Shown: positions 1-9,556 of the stretch, piece by piece
Layout of the letters: each line of letters opens with the position of its first letter
How positions within the stretch are numbered: position 1 is the stretch's first letter
From: Taibaiella lutea
GTDB lineage: Bacteria; Bacteroidota; Bacteroidia; Chitinophagales; Chitinophagaceae
Assembly (NCBI RefSeq): GCF_008629695.1
Contig: NZ_VWSH01000001.1
Location: 1,614,573-1,678,572 of the forward strand
DNA: 64,000 nucleotides
Reading direction: 5' to 3'
The notes under the pieces: model-generated
The model's database searches: none
What the model was told of the DNA's origin: nothing
Seen by the model: the letters and a program-made list of their open reading frames with translations, nothing else
Made by a program: the position numbers and the translations under genes

Positions 1-2163
1 CCATTTTTTCCTTTGAGCCAGTTTGCAGGTCGCGCCTAAATCCAGGCGATGATATGCCGGCATCCTGTATGCATTTCTGTTGGTATAATAATAAACTGTT
101 TGTCCGTCAACCTGATATTTGCCTGCGGGGAAAGTAATTGCGTCTCCTGTATAATAAACCCAGTTGGCACTCAATGTCCATTTGCGGGAAAGCTCATAAG
201 AAGCAACTATAGCAAAATCATGCGTTCTGTCCTGACGGGCATTATACCATTGGTTATTATTGATGCCGTCAATCTGTCTTTCTGTTTTTGATAAAGTATA
301 GCTTATCCAGCCCGATAACCTTCCCACTTTTTTCTTAAGTAAAAATTCAAGACCATAAGCGCGGCCTTTTCCAAAAAGCAATTGACTTTCAATAGCATTG
401 GAATTTAAATAAACATTTGCGCCATCACGATAATCAATCTGATTTTGCATGGTTTTATAATAGGTTTCTACTGTTAATTCATACTTGTCATTCGCAAAAT
501 CCCTGTAATAGCCCAACGAAACCTGGTCGGAAATTTCAGGCTTAATAAGATTGGTACTTGCCAACCACTTATCCGTAGGACTTGAAGAAGTTGAATTGGA
601 AATCAGATGCAGGTTCTGCGTATTCCTTGCATACGAAGCTTTTAAGGAAGAAACCGTATTCAGCATATAACTTGCAGATAACCTTGGTTCAAGATTCAAA
701 TATGTTTTAATAGCCTGTCCGCTATTATAATGCATCGTATCATTTACATTTCCGTTGGCATCCAATCCATAATAATCACCGGGCCCAAGAATAGTGAATG
801 TTCCCAATCGCGCGCCGTATTCCACATTCAGTTTATTACTTACTTTCCATGCATTGCTTGCATAGATAACATTTTCCAGGGCATATCTGCTTTCCAATGC
901 CGTGCTGTTAAGGCTTGTTAAATCATTGGATTTTACTTCACCCGGTTTGATATCATGATGGATAAGGTTGTATCCAAATTTGATAGTGTTATTATTATTC
1001 AGATACCATTGTATTTCTTCTTTAAAATTCAAATCCTGAATACGGGACTTGATGTCGAAGTCATAGGCGCCCGATTTAATAGAAATATTATAATTGTAAT
1101 TGCTGAAGATTAAAGAAGTGTTGGAGAATAAATTGTTGTTGAAAATATGGTTCCATCTTAATGTTCCTGTTGCATTGCCCCAATCCAGACCGAAGCCTTC
1201 TCCATCACCGAAACTTGCGCCCAGCTTATCTTTCCCGAAATAACCCGATAAATACAATCTGTCTTTATCTCCCAGAATATAATTGACCTTTGCATTTAAA
1301 TCATAGAAATACAAAGAATTGTCTTTATACTCGTTAGATAATTTCAGGAACATATCAGCGTATGTTCTGCGGCCGGTGATTAAAAAAGAAGATTTATCTT
1401 TTTGTATTGGTCCTTCTACATTTAATTTGGCAGAAATCAAGCCGACACCACCGCTCACATCAAAATCCTGATTATTACCGTCATTCATTTTTATATCCAA
1501 TACCGATGATAAACGTCCACCGTATCTTGCAGGCATACCACCTTTATAAACAGTAATGTCTTTTAATGCATCGGAATTAAAAGTAGAGAAGAACCCTAAC
1601 AAATGCGAAGCATTGTAAACAGGCGCTTCGTCCAATAAAATTAAATTCTGATCGGCAGCACCACCCCGTACAAACATGCCGGCATTACCATCGCCTGCGG
1701 ATTTAATACCTGGCAATAACTGAATAGCCTTCATTACATCTTTCTCTCCGAACAGGACAGGTATGTGCTCAATTTCTTTCATGGAAAGCTTCTCCACGCT
1801 TGTTTGGGCGCTTTTTAAGCTACGACCGCCTGTGCTTTCTGTAATAACAACTTCTTGCAAACTACTGGATCCATCTTCCATTTTAATATTGATGGTAGTG
1901 TCTTTTGTAATGGTCAGCGGCATTTTTATTGTTTCCATTCCAACCGATGAAATCTCCAGAACATACGTACCTGAAGGAACATTCAAAGAATAGAAACCAT
2001 ATTCATTACTAACTGTTCCGGCAGTTGAATCGGCTTTCACGGTTGCACCTATGACAGTTTCGCCGTCTGATTTGGATTTAATAATTCCGCCAATGGTGAC
2101 TTTTTGGGCATAAGTAATACTTGCTGATACTAATAACAGTAATCCTGAAATGTATTTTTTCAT
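1..2163 (-). CDS. TonB-dependent outer membrane receptor (C-terminus beyond window)
   Basis: The frame stays open from the ATG at 2163 to the window edge, giving 721 residues and no stop, so the gene is partial. A signal peptide (MKKYISGLLLLVSASITYAQ) is followed by a carboxypeptidase-regulatory-like beta domain (about residues 22-105, with GETVIGATV and GFYSLNVPSGTYVLEISSVG), then a TonB plug (about 110-230, with KAIQLLPGIKSAGDGNAGMF and VRGGAADQNLILLDEAPVYN). The rest is alternating aromatic/polar beta-barrel sequence. Proteins of this type import siderophores, glycans or other large ligands across the outer membrane using TonB energy. No SusD partner or sigma/FecR pair lies immediately upstream, so the substrate cannot be named. 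The family call is firm. Confidence 0.93.
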   Translation of the reverse strand, partial: MKKYISGLLLLVSASITYAQKVTIGGIIKSKSDGETVIGATVKADSTAGTVSNEYGFYSLNVPSGTYVLEISSVGMETIKMPLTITKDTTINIKMEDGSSSLQEVVITESTGGRSLKSAQTSVEKLSMKEIEHIPVLFGEKDVMKAIQLLPGIKSAGDGNAGMFVRGGAADQNLILLDEAPVYNASHLLGFFSTFNSDALKDITVYKGGMPARYGGRLSSVLDIKMNDGNNQDFDVSGGVGLISAKLNVEGPIQKDKSSFLITGRRTYADMFLKLSNEYKDNSLYFYDLNAKVNYILGDKDRLYLSGYFGKDKLGASFGDGEGFGLDWGNATGTLRWNHIFNNNLFSNTSLIFSNYNYNISIKSGAYDFDIKSRIQDLNFKEEIQWYLNNNNTIKFGYNLIHHDIKPGEVKSNDLTSLNSTALESRYALENVIYASNAWKVSNKLNVEYGARLGTFTILGPGDYYGLDANGNVNDTMHYNSGQAIKTYLNLEPRLSASYMLNTVSSLKASYARNTQNLHLISNSTSSSPTDKWLASTNLIKPEISDQVSLGYYRDFANDKYELTVETYYKTMQNQIDYRDGANVYLNSNAIESQLLFGKGRAYGLEFLLKKKVGRLSGWISYTLSKTERQIDGINNNQWYNARQDRTHDFAIVASYELSRKWTLSANWVYYTGDAITFPAGKYQVDGQTVYYYTNRNAYRMPAYHRLDLGATCKLAQRKKW

Positions 2164-2254
2164 ATTGTTTTTTGAATCGGGAATTCGCTTCTTATATCCC
2201 AGACAGGTTCATTGAGCTTTACCCCTATCACTGTAAAAAAAATTATGGGAAATA

Positions 2255-3271
2255 TTATACAATCTGAACTTCACGTTCGAGATCAATATTAAATTTATCA
2301 TGCACAGATGCCATTATCCTTTCAGAAAGTGCTGCAATCTGCGCTCCTCTTGCTTTTGAATAATTGACCAATACCAATGCCTGATGTTGATGAACGCCGT
2401 AATCATTCTCCCTGAAACCTTTCCAGCCACATTGCTCTATCAGCCAGCCTGCCGGAACTTTAGTAATAGTTTCATTGATTTTATAACCCGGCATATCCGG
2501 ATATTTCATTTTCAATTGTTGATATTGCGAGGAGGGAATCTCCGGGTTCTTAAAAAAGCTGCCTGCATTGCCAATAACTTTTGGATCCGGCAACTTCGAA
2601 CTTCTGATGCTGATAACCGCATCTGATATTGCTTTAATAGAAAGTTCCGTAATCCCTTTAGCATCCAACTCCTGCTGGATATTCCCGTAACTTGTATTAT
2701 AAACGGGTACTTTATTCAACTTAAAAACAACGGAAGTAATAATAACCTTTCCTTTTAGCAATCTTTTAAAAACACTATCTCTGTAGCCAAATTGACAAGC
2801 TTCGTTATTGTACTCTTCAAAAGTTCCTGATTCTATATTAAAAAAACGAACACTTTCAATCACATCTTTTACTTCTACACCATAAGCACCGATATTCTGC
2901 ATCGGCGCTGCTCCTACAGTTCCCGGAATTAATGATAGATTTTCGACGCCGGCATAATTATTATCAACGCAGTATAAAACAAATAAATGCCATACTTCTC
3001 CCGCACCTACTTTAAGCCATACATGCGCATTATCTTCCTTTATCTTTTCAATCCCTTTTATTTCATTCCGGACAACCCATGCAGAAACGTCTTTGGTAAA
3101 CAAAATATTGCTTCCGCCTCCTAAAACAAAGATGCCTTGCTTATAAGCGTCCTGATTTTTCAATTCCAACAATTCTTCTTCCTTTCTTACAGAAGAAAAA
3201 TAAGCTGCTTCCACATCCATGCCAAAAGTATTGAATGGGTATAAGCCAAAATGTGCTACTGGTTCAAACAT
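2255..3271 (-). CDS. murB: UDP-N-acetylenolpyruvoylglucosamine reductase MurB
   Basis: This 338-residue protein matches type I (E. coli-like) MurB, which reduces UDP-GlcNAc-enolpyruvate to UDP-MurNAc with NADPH and FAD in cytoplasmic peptidoglycan synthesis. Visible motifs are the FAD-binding GGGSNILFTKD (about residue 50), GTVGAAPMQNIGAYG (about 120), the tyrosine loop YRDSVFK typical of type I enzymes, the catalytic serine segment NAGSFFKNP, and PAGWLIEQCGWKG. Length agrees with the family. It is followed by the TonB receptor on the same strand, 91 bp away. The gene upstream ends in its own hairpin, so murB is probably transcribed separately. Confidence 0.96.
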   Translation of the reverse strand: MFEPVAHFGLYPFNTFGMDVEAAYFSSVRKEEELLELKNQDAYKQGIFVLGGGSNILFTKDVSAWVVRNEIKGIEKIKEDNAHVWLKVGAGEVWHLFVLYCVDNNYAGVENLSLIPGTVGAAPMQNIGAYGVEVKDVIESVRFFNIESGTFEEYNNEACQFGYRDSVFKRLLKGKVIITSVVFKLNKVPVYNTSYGNIQQELDAKGITELSIKAISDAVISIRSSKLPDPKVIGNAGSFFKNPEIPSSQYQQLKMKYPDMPGYKINETITKVPAGWLIEQCGWKGFRENDYGVHQHQALVLVNYSKARGAQIAALSERIMASVHDKFNIDLEREVQIV

Positions 3272-3402
3272 TGCAAGATGTATAATTGAAAATTTATACG
3301 ATGAGATTATTTTAAAATCAGTTGCGAAATTAGGTTAAATTCAGGAAGCGCAAACATTAACGCTACTCTAAAGAATGAATGGTTCTCATGCACATTGACT
3401 GC

Positions 3403-3437
3403 AAAAAAATAGAGGCCATGATTTACATGGCCTCTAT
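3403..3437 (-). terminator. Rho-independent terminator of the DUF4288 gene
   Basis: A perfect 12-bp stem (3409-3420 with 3426-3437) has a 5-base loop. Reading leftwards it is followed by a T-run (complement of the A-run at 3403-3409). It lies 46 bp past the DUF4288 stop. Confidence 0.85.
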
Positions 3438-3483
3438 CAACACACACTAATCCATCACAAAAACAACCACTTCACCCATATTT

Positions 3484-3843
3484 TTAAGCAGAAAGCGCAA
3501 TTTGCATTTGAAGGCTTTCCAAACGCTCCCTTAATGTAATCATATGCTGTCTTGCATCCTGTGCAGTAGACATTGCGTATTGAAAAGTTCCGTAACCTTT
3601 TACTTCTCTTGGTTCATCAATAGTTTGAAAAAGCCCGATGCCTATAAACTCCCATTGCGCAAATGCTTCATCATCATTTCTTAAATCCAGTTCTTTTGAT
3701 GCCAGAACCAATGAAAACTGATAAGCTTCCCTTTCTGAAGAGGCTTTTATCATTTTCATTTGTTTGTCAAATTGATAAACATCCGATTCATTTTTATTAT
3801 GAATTCTGTAAATCAATTCAGTTAAAAACCATCCTTCATTCAT
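3484..3843 (-). CDS. DUF4288 domain-containing protein
   Basis: This is a 119-residue cytoplasmic protein without signal peptide or membrane segment. The pattern W-(F/Y)-L-T-E-L-I-Y-R-I near the N-terminus, a central residue block for a reshaped response (IKASSEREAYQFSLVLA) and the GIGLFQTID strand resemble the small DUF4288 family, whose function is unknown. The start is an ATG at 3843. It stands alone between the surface-repeat operon and murB, with its own terminator, and nothing in its surroundings suggests a role. The family assignment is from recalled pattern only. Confidence 0.65.
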   Translation of the reverse strand: MNEGWFLTELIYRIHNKNESDVYQFDKQMKMIKASSEREAYQFSLVLASKELDLRNDDEAFAQWEFIGIGLFQTIDEPREVKGYGTFQYAMSTAQDARQHMITLRERLESLQMQIALSA

Positions 3844-4056
3844 ATAATTTGTTTTATTCTAAATAATTTTCAGGCTACTTATTAATGCTAAACGCCTGTT
3901 TCATTATTTTATTTTAACTGCTCCGCCTATTAAATAACTATTAACAAACTGCAGCCTTATTAAACCCATTGATGCTTTCATAGACGAGAAAAAGCATGCA
4001 GGCCTTGGTTAATAAAATGATAATAAATGGCCTGAAAAGCTATAGTTTATATCAAT

Positions 4057-5241
4057 TTAAAAGCGAAACTGAATGCCTGCCACGCCGCCGATAAATAATC
4101 CATTGAATTGTTCTCCTTTCTTTTCATTCCATAAATAGTGATCTTCGCGGATATCTTTCTGGTCGCTTTCATAACCCATATAATTGAAACTTGGACCTGC
4201 AAAAAGTTCTATGCGATTACCCAGTTTTAATCCCGCTGTGATTCTTGCAGTTGATTTAAAATAAACATCATCTTTCAAATCAGATAAGGAAGAAAAAGTA
4301 AGTTCCGTGTTGAATCTGAAATATTCCCCGATTGGAAAATGCGCTCCCAAACCTGCCTCTAAAACATAGCGAGCATTGTCCTCTTTAAAATTATAACCTG
4401 CACCCAATATGCCGTACAAAACTTTACCACCTGAGCGTAAGGAGACAAGAGAAGTTCCCATTTCATCCATAGAAACACCAATCATCTTCTCACCGTTTTT
4501 AATGATATTTACAATACCGATAGGATAATCACTTTCTTCCGCAATATTGACAAATCCTGCCAACTGTAACCCTTTTACCTTCTTAGCTACATTGATAAAA
4601 CCTGCGATTTGTGTTTCGACAGTATCACCCAGATTTATAAAGCCTGCTACCTGAATAGCTTCTGATTTCTTTGTTATATTAATAAATCCGGCAAGTTGTA
4701 CATCTGAAGAATCCGCTATATTCATGAATCCTGAAAGTTGTGCCCCATCTACATTACGGGCGATATTAGTAAGGCCTGACATTTGCAGTCCGCCGGCATT
4801 GTCAGCAAAATTTGCAATACCGGAGATTTGTGCACCCCTTGCGTCTTTGGAAATATTGCTGATACCTGCAAGCTGGACACCTTTGAAATTATTACCATTA
4901 TAGTTGACGAGTCCTGCCAGTTGAAAACCATGTCCATTATATCCTACATGATTATAAAGACCTGAAATGATGGCACCGTCCGCATTGCCTTTAACAATAG
5001 AGCTGAGGCCCGACAAGCAGAATGCATCTTCTTGTCCCGAAACACCTGCCAAAAGATGGAATGAAATGCCATTCTCTGTATAAGGAGCCTGAATGCCATT
5101 GGAACTTAAAGGATAAATGAAACCAATGTGTGCAGGTCTTTTCAGCGTATCTTGTGCATGCGAAACGATGCTGAAACAAAATAGGATAAGCGCTATGCTA
5201 ATTAGCCATAAAAGTCCTTTACTTACTAAATAACGTGTCAT
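4057..5241 (-). CDS. LA_2272-type surface-repeat outer membrane protein
   Basis: The 394-residue product starts with a hydrophobic N-terminal segment ending ...VSHAQ (about residues 1-30). Residues about 75-270 hold roughly ten near-20-residue repeats of the form G-x-Q-L-A-G-F-x-N-I-A, for example GVQLAGISNISKDA and GLQLAGFVNIAEES. The C-terminal 120 residues look like a small beta barrel ending in GLFIGGVAGIQFRF. The repeat type is the one called LA_2272 surface repeat, first named in Leptospira, with no known biochemical role. It is the last gene of the sigma/FecR operon, 65 bp after a paralogue that shares the repeat and C-terminal regions. A surface or outer membrane location is inferred. 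Confidence 0.75.
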   Translation of the reverse strand: MTRYLVSKGLLWLISIALILFCFSIVSHAQDTLKRPAHIGFIYPLSSNGIQAPYTENGISFHLLAGVSGQEDAFCLSGLSSIVKGNADGAIISGLYNHVGYNGHGFQLAGLVNYNGNNFKGVQLAGISNISKDARGAQISGIANFADNAGGLQMSGLTNIARNVDGAQLSGFMNIADSSDVQLAGFINITKKSEAIQVAGFINLGDTVETQIAGFINVAKKVKGLQLAGFVNIAEESDYPIGIVNIIKNGEKMIGVSMDEMGTSLVSLRSGGKVLYGILGAGYNFKEDNARYVLEAGLGAHFPIGEYFRFNTELTFSSLSDLKDDVYFKSTARITAGLKLGNRIELFAGPSFNYMGYESDQKDIREDHYLWNEKKGEQFNGLFIGGVAGIQFRF

Positions 5242-5306
5242 GTTTTAATGTCTTTCTAACAAGACACACAAACAGGATTTTACCCCCATGATTATTTGAA
5301 AAAAGA

Positions 5307-7097
5307 TCAGAATAAGTCCAGGCCTATGTTCCACCCGATCCAGCCCGTTACATATTTACCCATTGAGAAAGAAGGATAACCATTTGTAAAGTCGTATTGG
5401 TAGCCTTCAACAGGAGTTGTCTGTTTGGAATAAAGAACCGAAAATGCAGGCCCGGCGTATATATCCGCATATTTGCCTAACTTGTATTTTAAATTGATCT
5501 GTAGTCTTGATAGCAGATTTTGATGAGCATCATTCCCGTTGTAAATGTATTGATGTGTCAATTCGGGATTAATGTAAAAACCTTTCTTTCCAATACGTCT
5601 ATCGCTCCCTAACCCATAACCATAAGAATAAGCCTTCTTGTTTCTATCTAATTGCATACCTCCTAACAGCATACTGTATAGCTTCGCATTTCCTGATTTA
5701 TAGGCAATGGAAAGCTGTTGCCACTCGCTACTGGAAACAGATAATTTGTGGTAGCCGTGTATCACGATATTGACTAAACCTATACTGTAGCCATCGCTTG
5801 AATCAGCAATATTTATCATTCCTATTTGTACACCTTTTAATTTTCGCGTATAGTTCAAAATGCCTGAAAGTTGCAGGCCATTCATTTCCTTCATGCTAAA
5901 ATTTGTTGTACCGGCAACCTGCAAGCCTTCTGTTTTAGCAAGCGTTACATTCACTGTACCTGCCAACTGAACACCGTTCATATTTCTGGCAACATTAAAT
6001 GTGCCACCAACAACCATTCCATGGCAACTTTGTGTATTTACACTTCCAACACCTGAAGCCTGAAAACCATATACATTGCTTGAGTAATTATAAATTCCTG
6101 CTACCTGCACTCCTTCTACATCCTTCATCACAATATTGGCCAAACCCGCAGCCTGACAGCCTTGCATGTTTTCCAAACCATTATTGTATAATCCGGCAAC
6201 CTGTACGCCTTGTATCTCTCCCCCAACTACATTAAACAAACCCGCAAATTGTGCGTACCCCATATTTCCCTTGTCAATATTGAAAAGGCCGCCCAGTTCA
6301 AAACCTTTTACACCTGCAGTATAACCACCCAGCAAATTCAAAGAGAATTTATTGACAACCTGCGAACCCATACTTCCATGCGAACCCAAACCGGGCGTCA
6401 ATGAAAACTGGACAGGTTGCTTAGTGAAGAAATTGCTCAGGTTCAGGCTGTTCATGGTTTGCTTGGAGGATATAAAAAGTCCTGCCAGCCAATTTTGTTC
6501 TACGCCTGAAATAACCACGGAATCAAGTTCATAAGCTTTTGGCTGTATCGGAATTTTAATAACTTCCTGTCTGCTCGCCGACATTAAAAGAACGGTATCT
6601 TTATAGGAAAGCTTACTAACGCTTATAGATGTCTGGCTTCTTTTTTCTTTTAATGGCAATTTAAAAAAACCATGTTCGTCGGTCATGGTAGCAATGAGTT
6701 GTTGCTGTTCGAAAACAGTGGCATATCCGACTGGTTCTCCCGTATTCATATCAATGACATATCCGCTCACATACCAATAGTCGGGCGATGTATTAGGCTG
6801 AATGATTAAATGGTTGGTACTTTCCTGATATTGGAATTGGTTGCCAAAAAGCGATTCCAATAAAAATTTCAATGATTTATTGTTAATTGAAATCGTAACA
6901 ATGCTGTCTTCATTAATAATATTGTTATTGTAGGAGAAATAAAAACCGCCTTGCTTTTCCGCCATTTTAAAAACATCCGATACTTTTTTGTTTTTTGCAT
7001 CGATAGACATTCTTTTCTCCAGGATACTTTGCGCATGTATTGTCGCAGCAAAACATATAAGGATAATGAACAATAATAATTTCGGGAATAGCTTCAT
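5307..7097 (-). CDS. STN + carboxypeptidase-regulatory domain + LA_2272 surface-repeat protein
   Basis: This 596-residue protein begins with a signal peptide (to about residue 23). An STN (secretin/TonB short N-terminal) domain follows (about 28-105), with MSIDAKNKKVSDVFKMAEKQ and a FYFSYN strand. A carboxypeptidase-regulatory-like domain comes next (about 108-195, with VSGYVIDMNTGEPVGYATV and GFFKLPLKEKRS). There is no TonB plug. Instead residues about 255-450 carry around nine G-x-Q-x-A-G-x-x-N repeats, then a barrel-like C-terminus. In FecAR-type systems the STN domain of a receptor signals to FecR. Here it sits just downstream of a FecR gene, so it probably signals to that anti-sigma factor. 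The partner role is inferred. Confidence 0.8.
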   Translation of the reverse strand: MKLFPKLLLFIILICFAATIHAQSILEKRMSIDAKNKKVSDVFKMAEKQGGFYFSYNNNIINEDSIVTISINNKSLKFLLESLFGNQFQYQESTNHLIIQPNTSPDYWYVSGYVIDMNTGEPVGYATVFEQQQLIATMTDEHGFFKLPLKEKRSQTSISVSKLSYKDTVLLMSASRQEVIKIPIQPKAYELDSVVISGVEQNWLAGLFISSKQTMNSLNLSNFFTKQPVQFSLTPGLGSHGSMGSQVVNKFSLNLLGGYTAGVKGFELGGLFNIDKGNMGYAQFAGLFNVVGGEIQGVQVAGLYNNGLENMQGCQAAGLANIVMKDVEGVQVAGIYNYSSNVYGFQASGVGSVNTQSCHGMVVGGTFNVARNMNGVQLAGTVNVTLAKTEGLQVAGTTNFSMKEMNGLQLSGILNYTRKLKGVQIGMINIADSSDGYSIGLVNIVIHGYHKLSVSSSEWQQLSIAYKSGNAKLYSMLLGGMQLDRNKKAYSYGYGLGSDRRIGKKGFYINPELTHQYIYNGNDAHQNLLSRLQINLKYKLGKYADIYAGPAFSVLYSKQTTPVEGYQYDFTNGYPSFSMGKYVTGWIGWNIGLDLF

Positions 7098-7149
7098 TTG
7101 TTGCTTGTGTGAAATATCTTATTTTAAAGCATTTCATGCATTTTTGGTC

Positions 7150-7193
7150 TTTAAATAAATAAAAGATTAGCATAACTTCCGTTATGCTAATCT
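7150..7193 (-). terminator. Hairpin after fecR
   Basis: A perfect 13-bp stem (7164-7176 with 7181-7193) with a 4-base TTCC loop is followed leftwards by a T-rich tail (complement of 7150-7163). It lies 33 bp after the FecR stop. It may end or attenuate the sigma-fecR transcript before the STN gene. Confidence 0.75.
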
Positions 7194-7225
7194 CCATCCT
7201 CACAAATCTTTTTCCGCTTCTATAA

Positions 7226-8197
7226 TTACTTAAGTATAATTCTCCCGTCTCTCTGTTCTATGCTTAAATTGTAAGTTTCTGTAATGACTTTAAGAATATC
7301 AGTTAAAGATTCATTCTTAAATGTTGAACTATATGGTAAATTCCTGATTTTATCATTTGCAATAATTATTTGTACATCATAAGTTTTATTCAATGCATCG
7401 ACCAATTCATACAAAGGTGTATTAAAACATTCAAACGTTTTTGTACGATAATAATTGTATAACAAGTCATTGTTTTTATCGACCTTCAGCTTAGTTGCAT
7501 TTCTTGGAATAATCACTTTTTCCTTTGGCAGCAATTTAACGGACTCTTTGTCCATGCTGACTTTAACAACACCCGTTTCAACAATAACTGCCGTTTCCAT
7601 ACTATCTGCTTTTACGTTGAAAGACGTACCAACAACATGAACGTTTACTTTGCCGACTTTAATATCAAACGGTTTTTGTTTGTTGGGTGCAACATCAAAG
7701 AAAGCTTCTCCGTTCAGCGTTACTTCCCTTGTTTTTTCATTAAAATCTTTAGAATATACCAACGAAGAATGCTTGTTCAAGGTAATAACGGAACCATCCG
7801 GCAAACGCTCAACACGTACTTCATTTTCAGATGCCAGTGTAATTTCTTTATCACGAAACAAAACATTCATGCCAAACAAGCCACCCGCAATGATAATAAA
7901 TGCAGCTGCGACTCTCATCCAGTTTAACCGTTTCTTCTCATGAACAAACGGAATTACATCAGACTGTTCATTAGCTGATGCTCTGGCTTTAAATCTTTTC
8001 CAGGCTTCGTTTTCATCTATCTCCTTTTCTGATTGTAAATTTTTGCTTGCATTCCATATTGTTCTAAAATCCTGATAATATTTTTCATTCTCCAGGTTTG
8101 CAGCACGCCAGGTATTTACTGTCTGATTTTCATCAGAAGTAGTTTCATTTAATAATTGTTTTATTAAAAGCTCATCCATTTGTTCATTTGTTTTCAT
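7226..8197 (-). CDS. FecR family anti-sigma factor
   Basis: The 323-residue protein has an N-terminal cytoplasmic region with the anti-sigma-like pattern WRAANLENEKYYQDF (about 30-45). A single membrane helix follows at about 92-112 (VAAAFIIIAGGLFGMNVLF). Then comes the periplasmic FecR domain (about 118-225, with VRVERLPDGSVITLNKHSS and GEAFFDVAPNKQKPF) and a C-terminal DUF4974 domain (about 255-323, with LVDALNKTYDVQIII). FecR proteins hold the ECF sigma factor until the STN domain of an outer membrane partner signals. It lies 15 bp after the sigma gene. The STN partner follows directly. Confidence 0.93.
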   Translation of the reverse strand: MKTNEQMDELLIKQLLNETTSDENQTVNTWRAANLENEKYYQDFRTIWNASKNLQSEKEIDENEAWKRFKARASANEQSDVIPFVHEKKRLNWMRVAAAFIIIAGGLFGMNVLFRDKEITLASENEVRVERLPDGSVITLNKHSSLVYSKDFNEKTREVTLNGEAFFDVAPNKQKPFDIKVGKVNVHVVGTSFNVKADSMETAVIVETGVVKVSMDKESVKLLPKEKVIIPRNATKLKVDKNNDLLYNYYRTKTFECFNTPLYELVDALNKTYDVQIIIANDKIRNLPYSSTFKNESLTDILKVITETYNLSIEQRDGRIILK

Positions 8198-8212
8198 TTT
8201 CCTGCGCTCCTT

Positions 8213-8782
8213 TTATTTAATAAAATCCTTAAATAAACAAATCAATACAATCCAGAGTGTCGGTAGATATGCTGCCAATTCTGCTCTCATTATTTTCAAA
8301 GCCTTTCCCATCTGGTTCTCTATTGTTTTCACTGAAAGCTGCAAACGTTCTGCAATCTCTTTATATTTCAACTCCTCATACCGGCTCAATTGAAATATAG
8401 TGCGGCATTGCTCCGGCAACTTATTCAGGGCTATTCTTATTTTTCCCTCCAATTCTTTTGTATCAATATCCTTGTGATGATTATTGGAAGATTCCGTCAT
8501 GGTATGTTTCACAAAAGATACATGTGCCTGTTTCACCTTTTCATGTTTTAAAAAATTAATGGATTCGTTATAAACCGATCGGTAGAGATATGCCTGAATA
8601 GAACTGTTTATTTCAATATTTGCTCTCTTTTCCCATAATTTCAAAAACACCTGTTGCACCATTTCTTCCGCATGTTCATAATCTGTCAGAATGGAATTGG
8701 CGTAGGCATGTAAAGCCTTAAAATGCGCTTTGTACACATTTTCAAAAACTTTTTCAGAAATCCCCTGTTGGTTTAACTCCAT
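8213..8782 (-). CDS. ECF RNA polymerase sigma factor (FecI-like, Bacteroidota type)
   Basis: The product has sigma region 2 (VFENVYKAHFKALHAYANSI, then AEEMVQQVFLKLWEKR) and region 4 (LPEQCRTIFQLSRYEELKYK, then IAERLQLSVKTIENQMGKAL). It is a typical FecI-like sigma-70 factor that directs transcription of its own surface operon. I start it at the ATG at 8782 (189 residues, MELNQQG). A longer frame to the ATG at 8836 would include the promoter-like box TAACTTTG at 8806-8813, and the family normally begins a few residues before the V-F-E-N-V-Y motif. A C-terminal hydrophobic tail (LPTLWIVLICLF) is slightly unusual. Confidence 0.9.
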   Translation of the reverse strand: MELNQQGISEKVFENVYKAHFKALHAYANSILTDYEHAEEMVQQVFLKLWEKRANIEINSSIQAYLYRSVYNESINFLKHEKVKQAHVSFVKHTMTESSNNHHKDIDTKELEGKIRIALNKLPEQCRTIFQLSRYEELKYKEIAERLQLSVKTIENQMGKALKIMRAELAAYLPTLWIVLICLFKDFIK

Positions 8783-8805
8783 AAATGGCGCCTGCTTATA
8801 TGCCC

Positions 8806-8813
8806 CAAAGTTA
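8806..8813 (-). promoter_or_regulatory. Bacteroidota -7 box (TAACTTTG) upstream of the sigma gene
   Basis: TAACTTTG on the minus strand matches the TAnnTTTG consensus of the primary Bacteroidota sigma factor and lies 24 bp before the ATG at 8782. A good -33 TTTG at the usual distance is not visible, so support is moderate. The box argues against the longer reading frame. Confidence 0.5.
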
Positions 8814-9056
8814 GCAGGAAGTATCAATGTTTCCATTAATGATAAGATACCTTAAAGGCACATTACCCCCATGCGCTCCGAAAATTATTCGATTGCTGCT
8901 TTTATCAGAGAAATTAATTTTAGTAATTCTCATAAATTTAGTTCCACTATATAGCTTCTGTTTTGCAAAAACTATCCTAAGAAATGAAAATGCAATGCAT
9001 CAAAGCTTTCATTTTAAGCCGGAAAAAATTACATTTGATAAACTAAAATTGCAATT

Positions 9057-9491
9057 ATGGGATTCGTAAAGGAATTTAAAGAGTTCGCCGTAAAAGGCAA
9101 TGTAATGGATTTGGCTGTCGGTGTCATTATTGGCGGTGCATTTGGTAAAATTATTGACAGCGTTGTCAATGATTTAATCATGCCATTGGTTTCGGGTATT
9201 ATCGGTTCTCCTGATTTTACCAACAAATACTATGTCATTAAAGGAACGGTTCCTGAAGGCACTTCTCTTGCCGAAGCCCGAAAAATTGCAGACACAGCCA
9301 TTTTTGCTTATGGTAATTTCATTACCGTATTCATTAACTTCCTGTTACTTGCGTTCGTTATTTTTATGATGGTGAAAGGCATGAATAGCCTGAAACGCAA
9401 ACAGGAACAAGCTCCTGCTGCTCCGCCGGCACCTTCAAGCACGGATGTATTGCTGACAGAAATCCGTGATGAGTTAAAAAAGAAAAACTAA
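9057..9491 (+). CDS. mscL: Large-conductance mechanosensitive channel MscL
   Basis: The 144-residue protein is a clear MscL, the pentameric inner membrane channel that opens under membrane tension during osmotic downshock. The N-terminal amphipathic helix ([20 protein letters not shown]) leads into TM1 ([20 protein letters not shown]), followed by the periplasmic loop and TM2 ([20 protein letters not shown]). The cytoplasmic C-terminal helix bundle ([16 protein letters not shown]) is preceded by an Ala/Pro-rich linker. A terminator follows at 9513, so the gene is monocistronic. It is divergent from the sigma operon. Confidence 0.97.
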   Translation: MGFVKEFKEFAVKGNVMDLAVGVIIGGAFGKIIDSVVNDLIMPLVSGIIGSPDFTNKYYVIKGTVPEGTSLAEARKIADTAIFAYGNFITVFINFLLLAFVIFMMVKGMNSLKRKQEQAPAAPPAPSSTDVLLTEIRDELKKKN

Positions 9492-9512
9492 GTTTGCAAT
9501 AATTTCCTGTAT

Positions 9513-9544
9513 CCCCGGAAACGAAAATTTCCGGGGTTTATTTT
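9513..9544 (+). terminator. Rho-independent terminator of mscL
   Basis: A 9-bp GC-rich stem (9513-9521 with 9528-9536) with a 6-base loop is followed by TTTATTTT, 21 bp after the mscL stop. Confidence 0.88.
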
Positions 9545-9556
9545 AACTCTGAAAAC

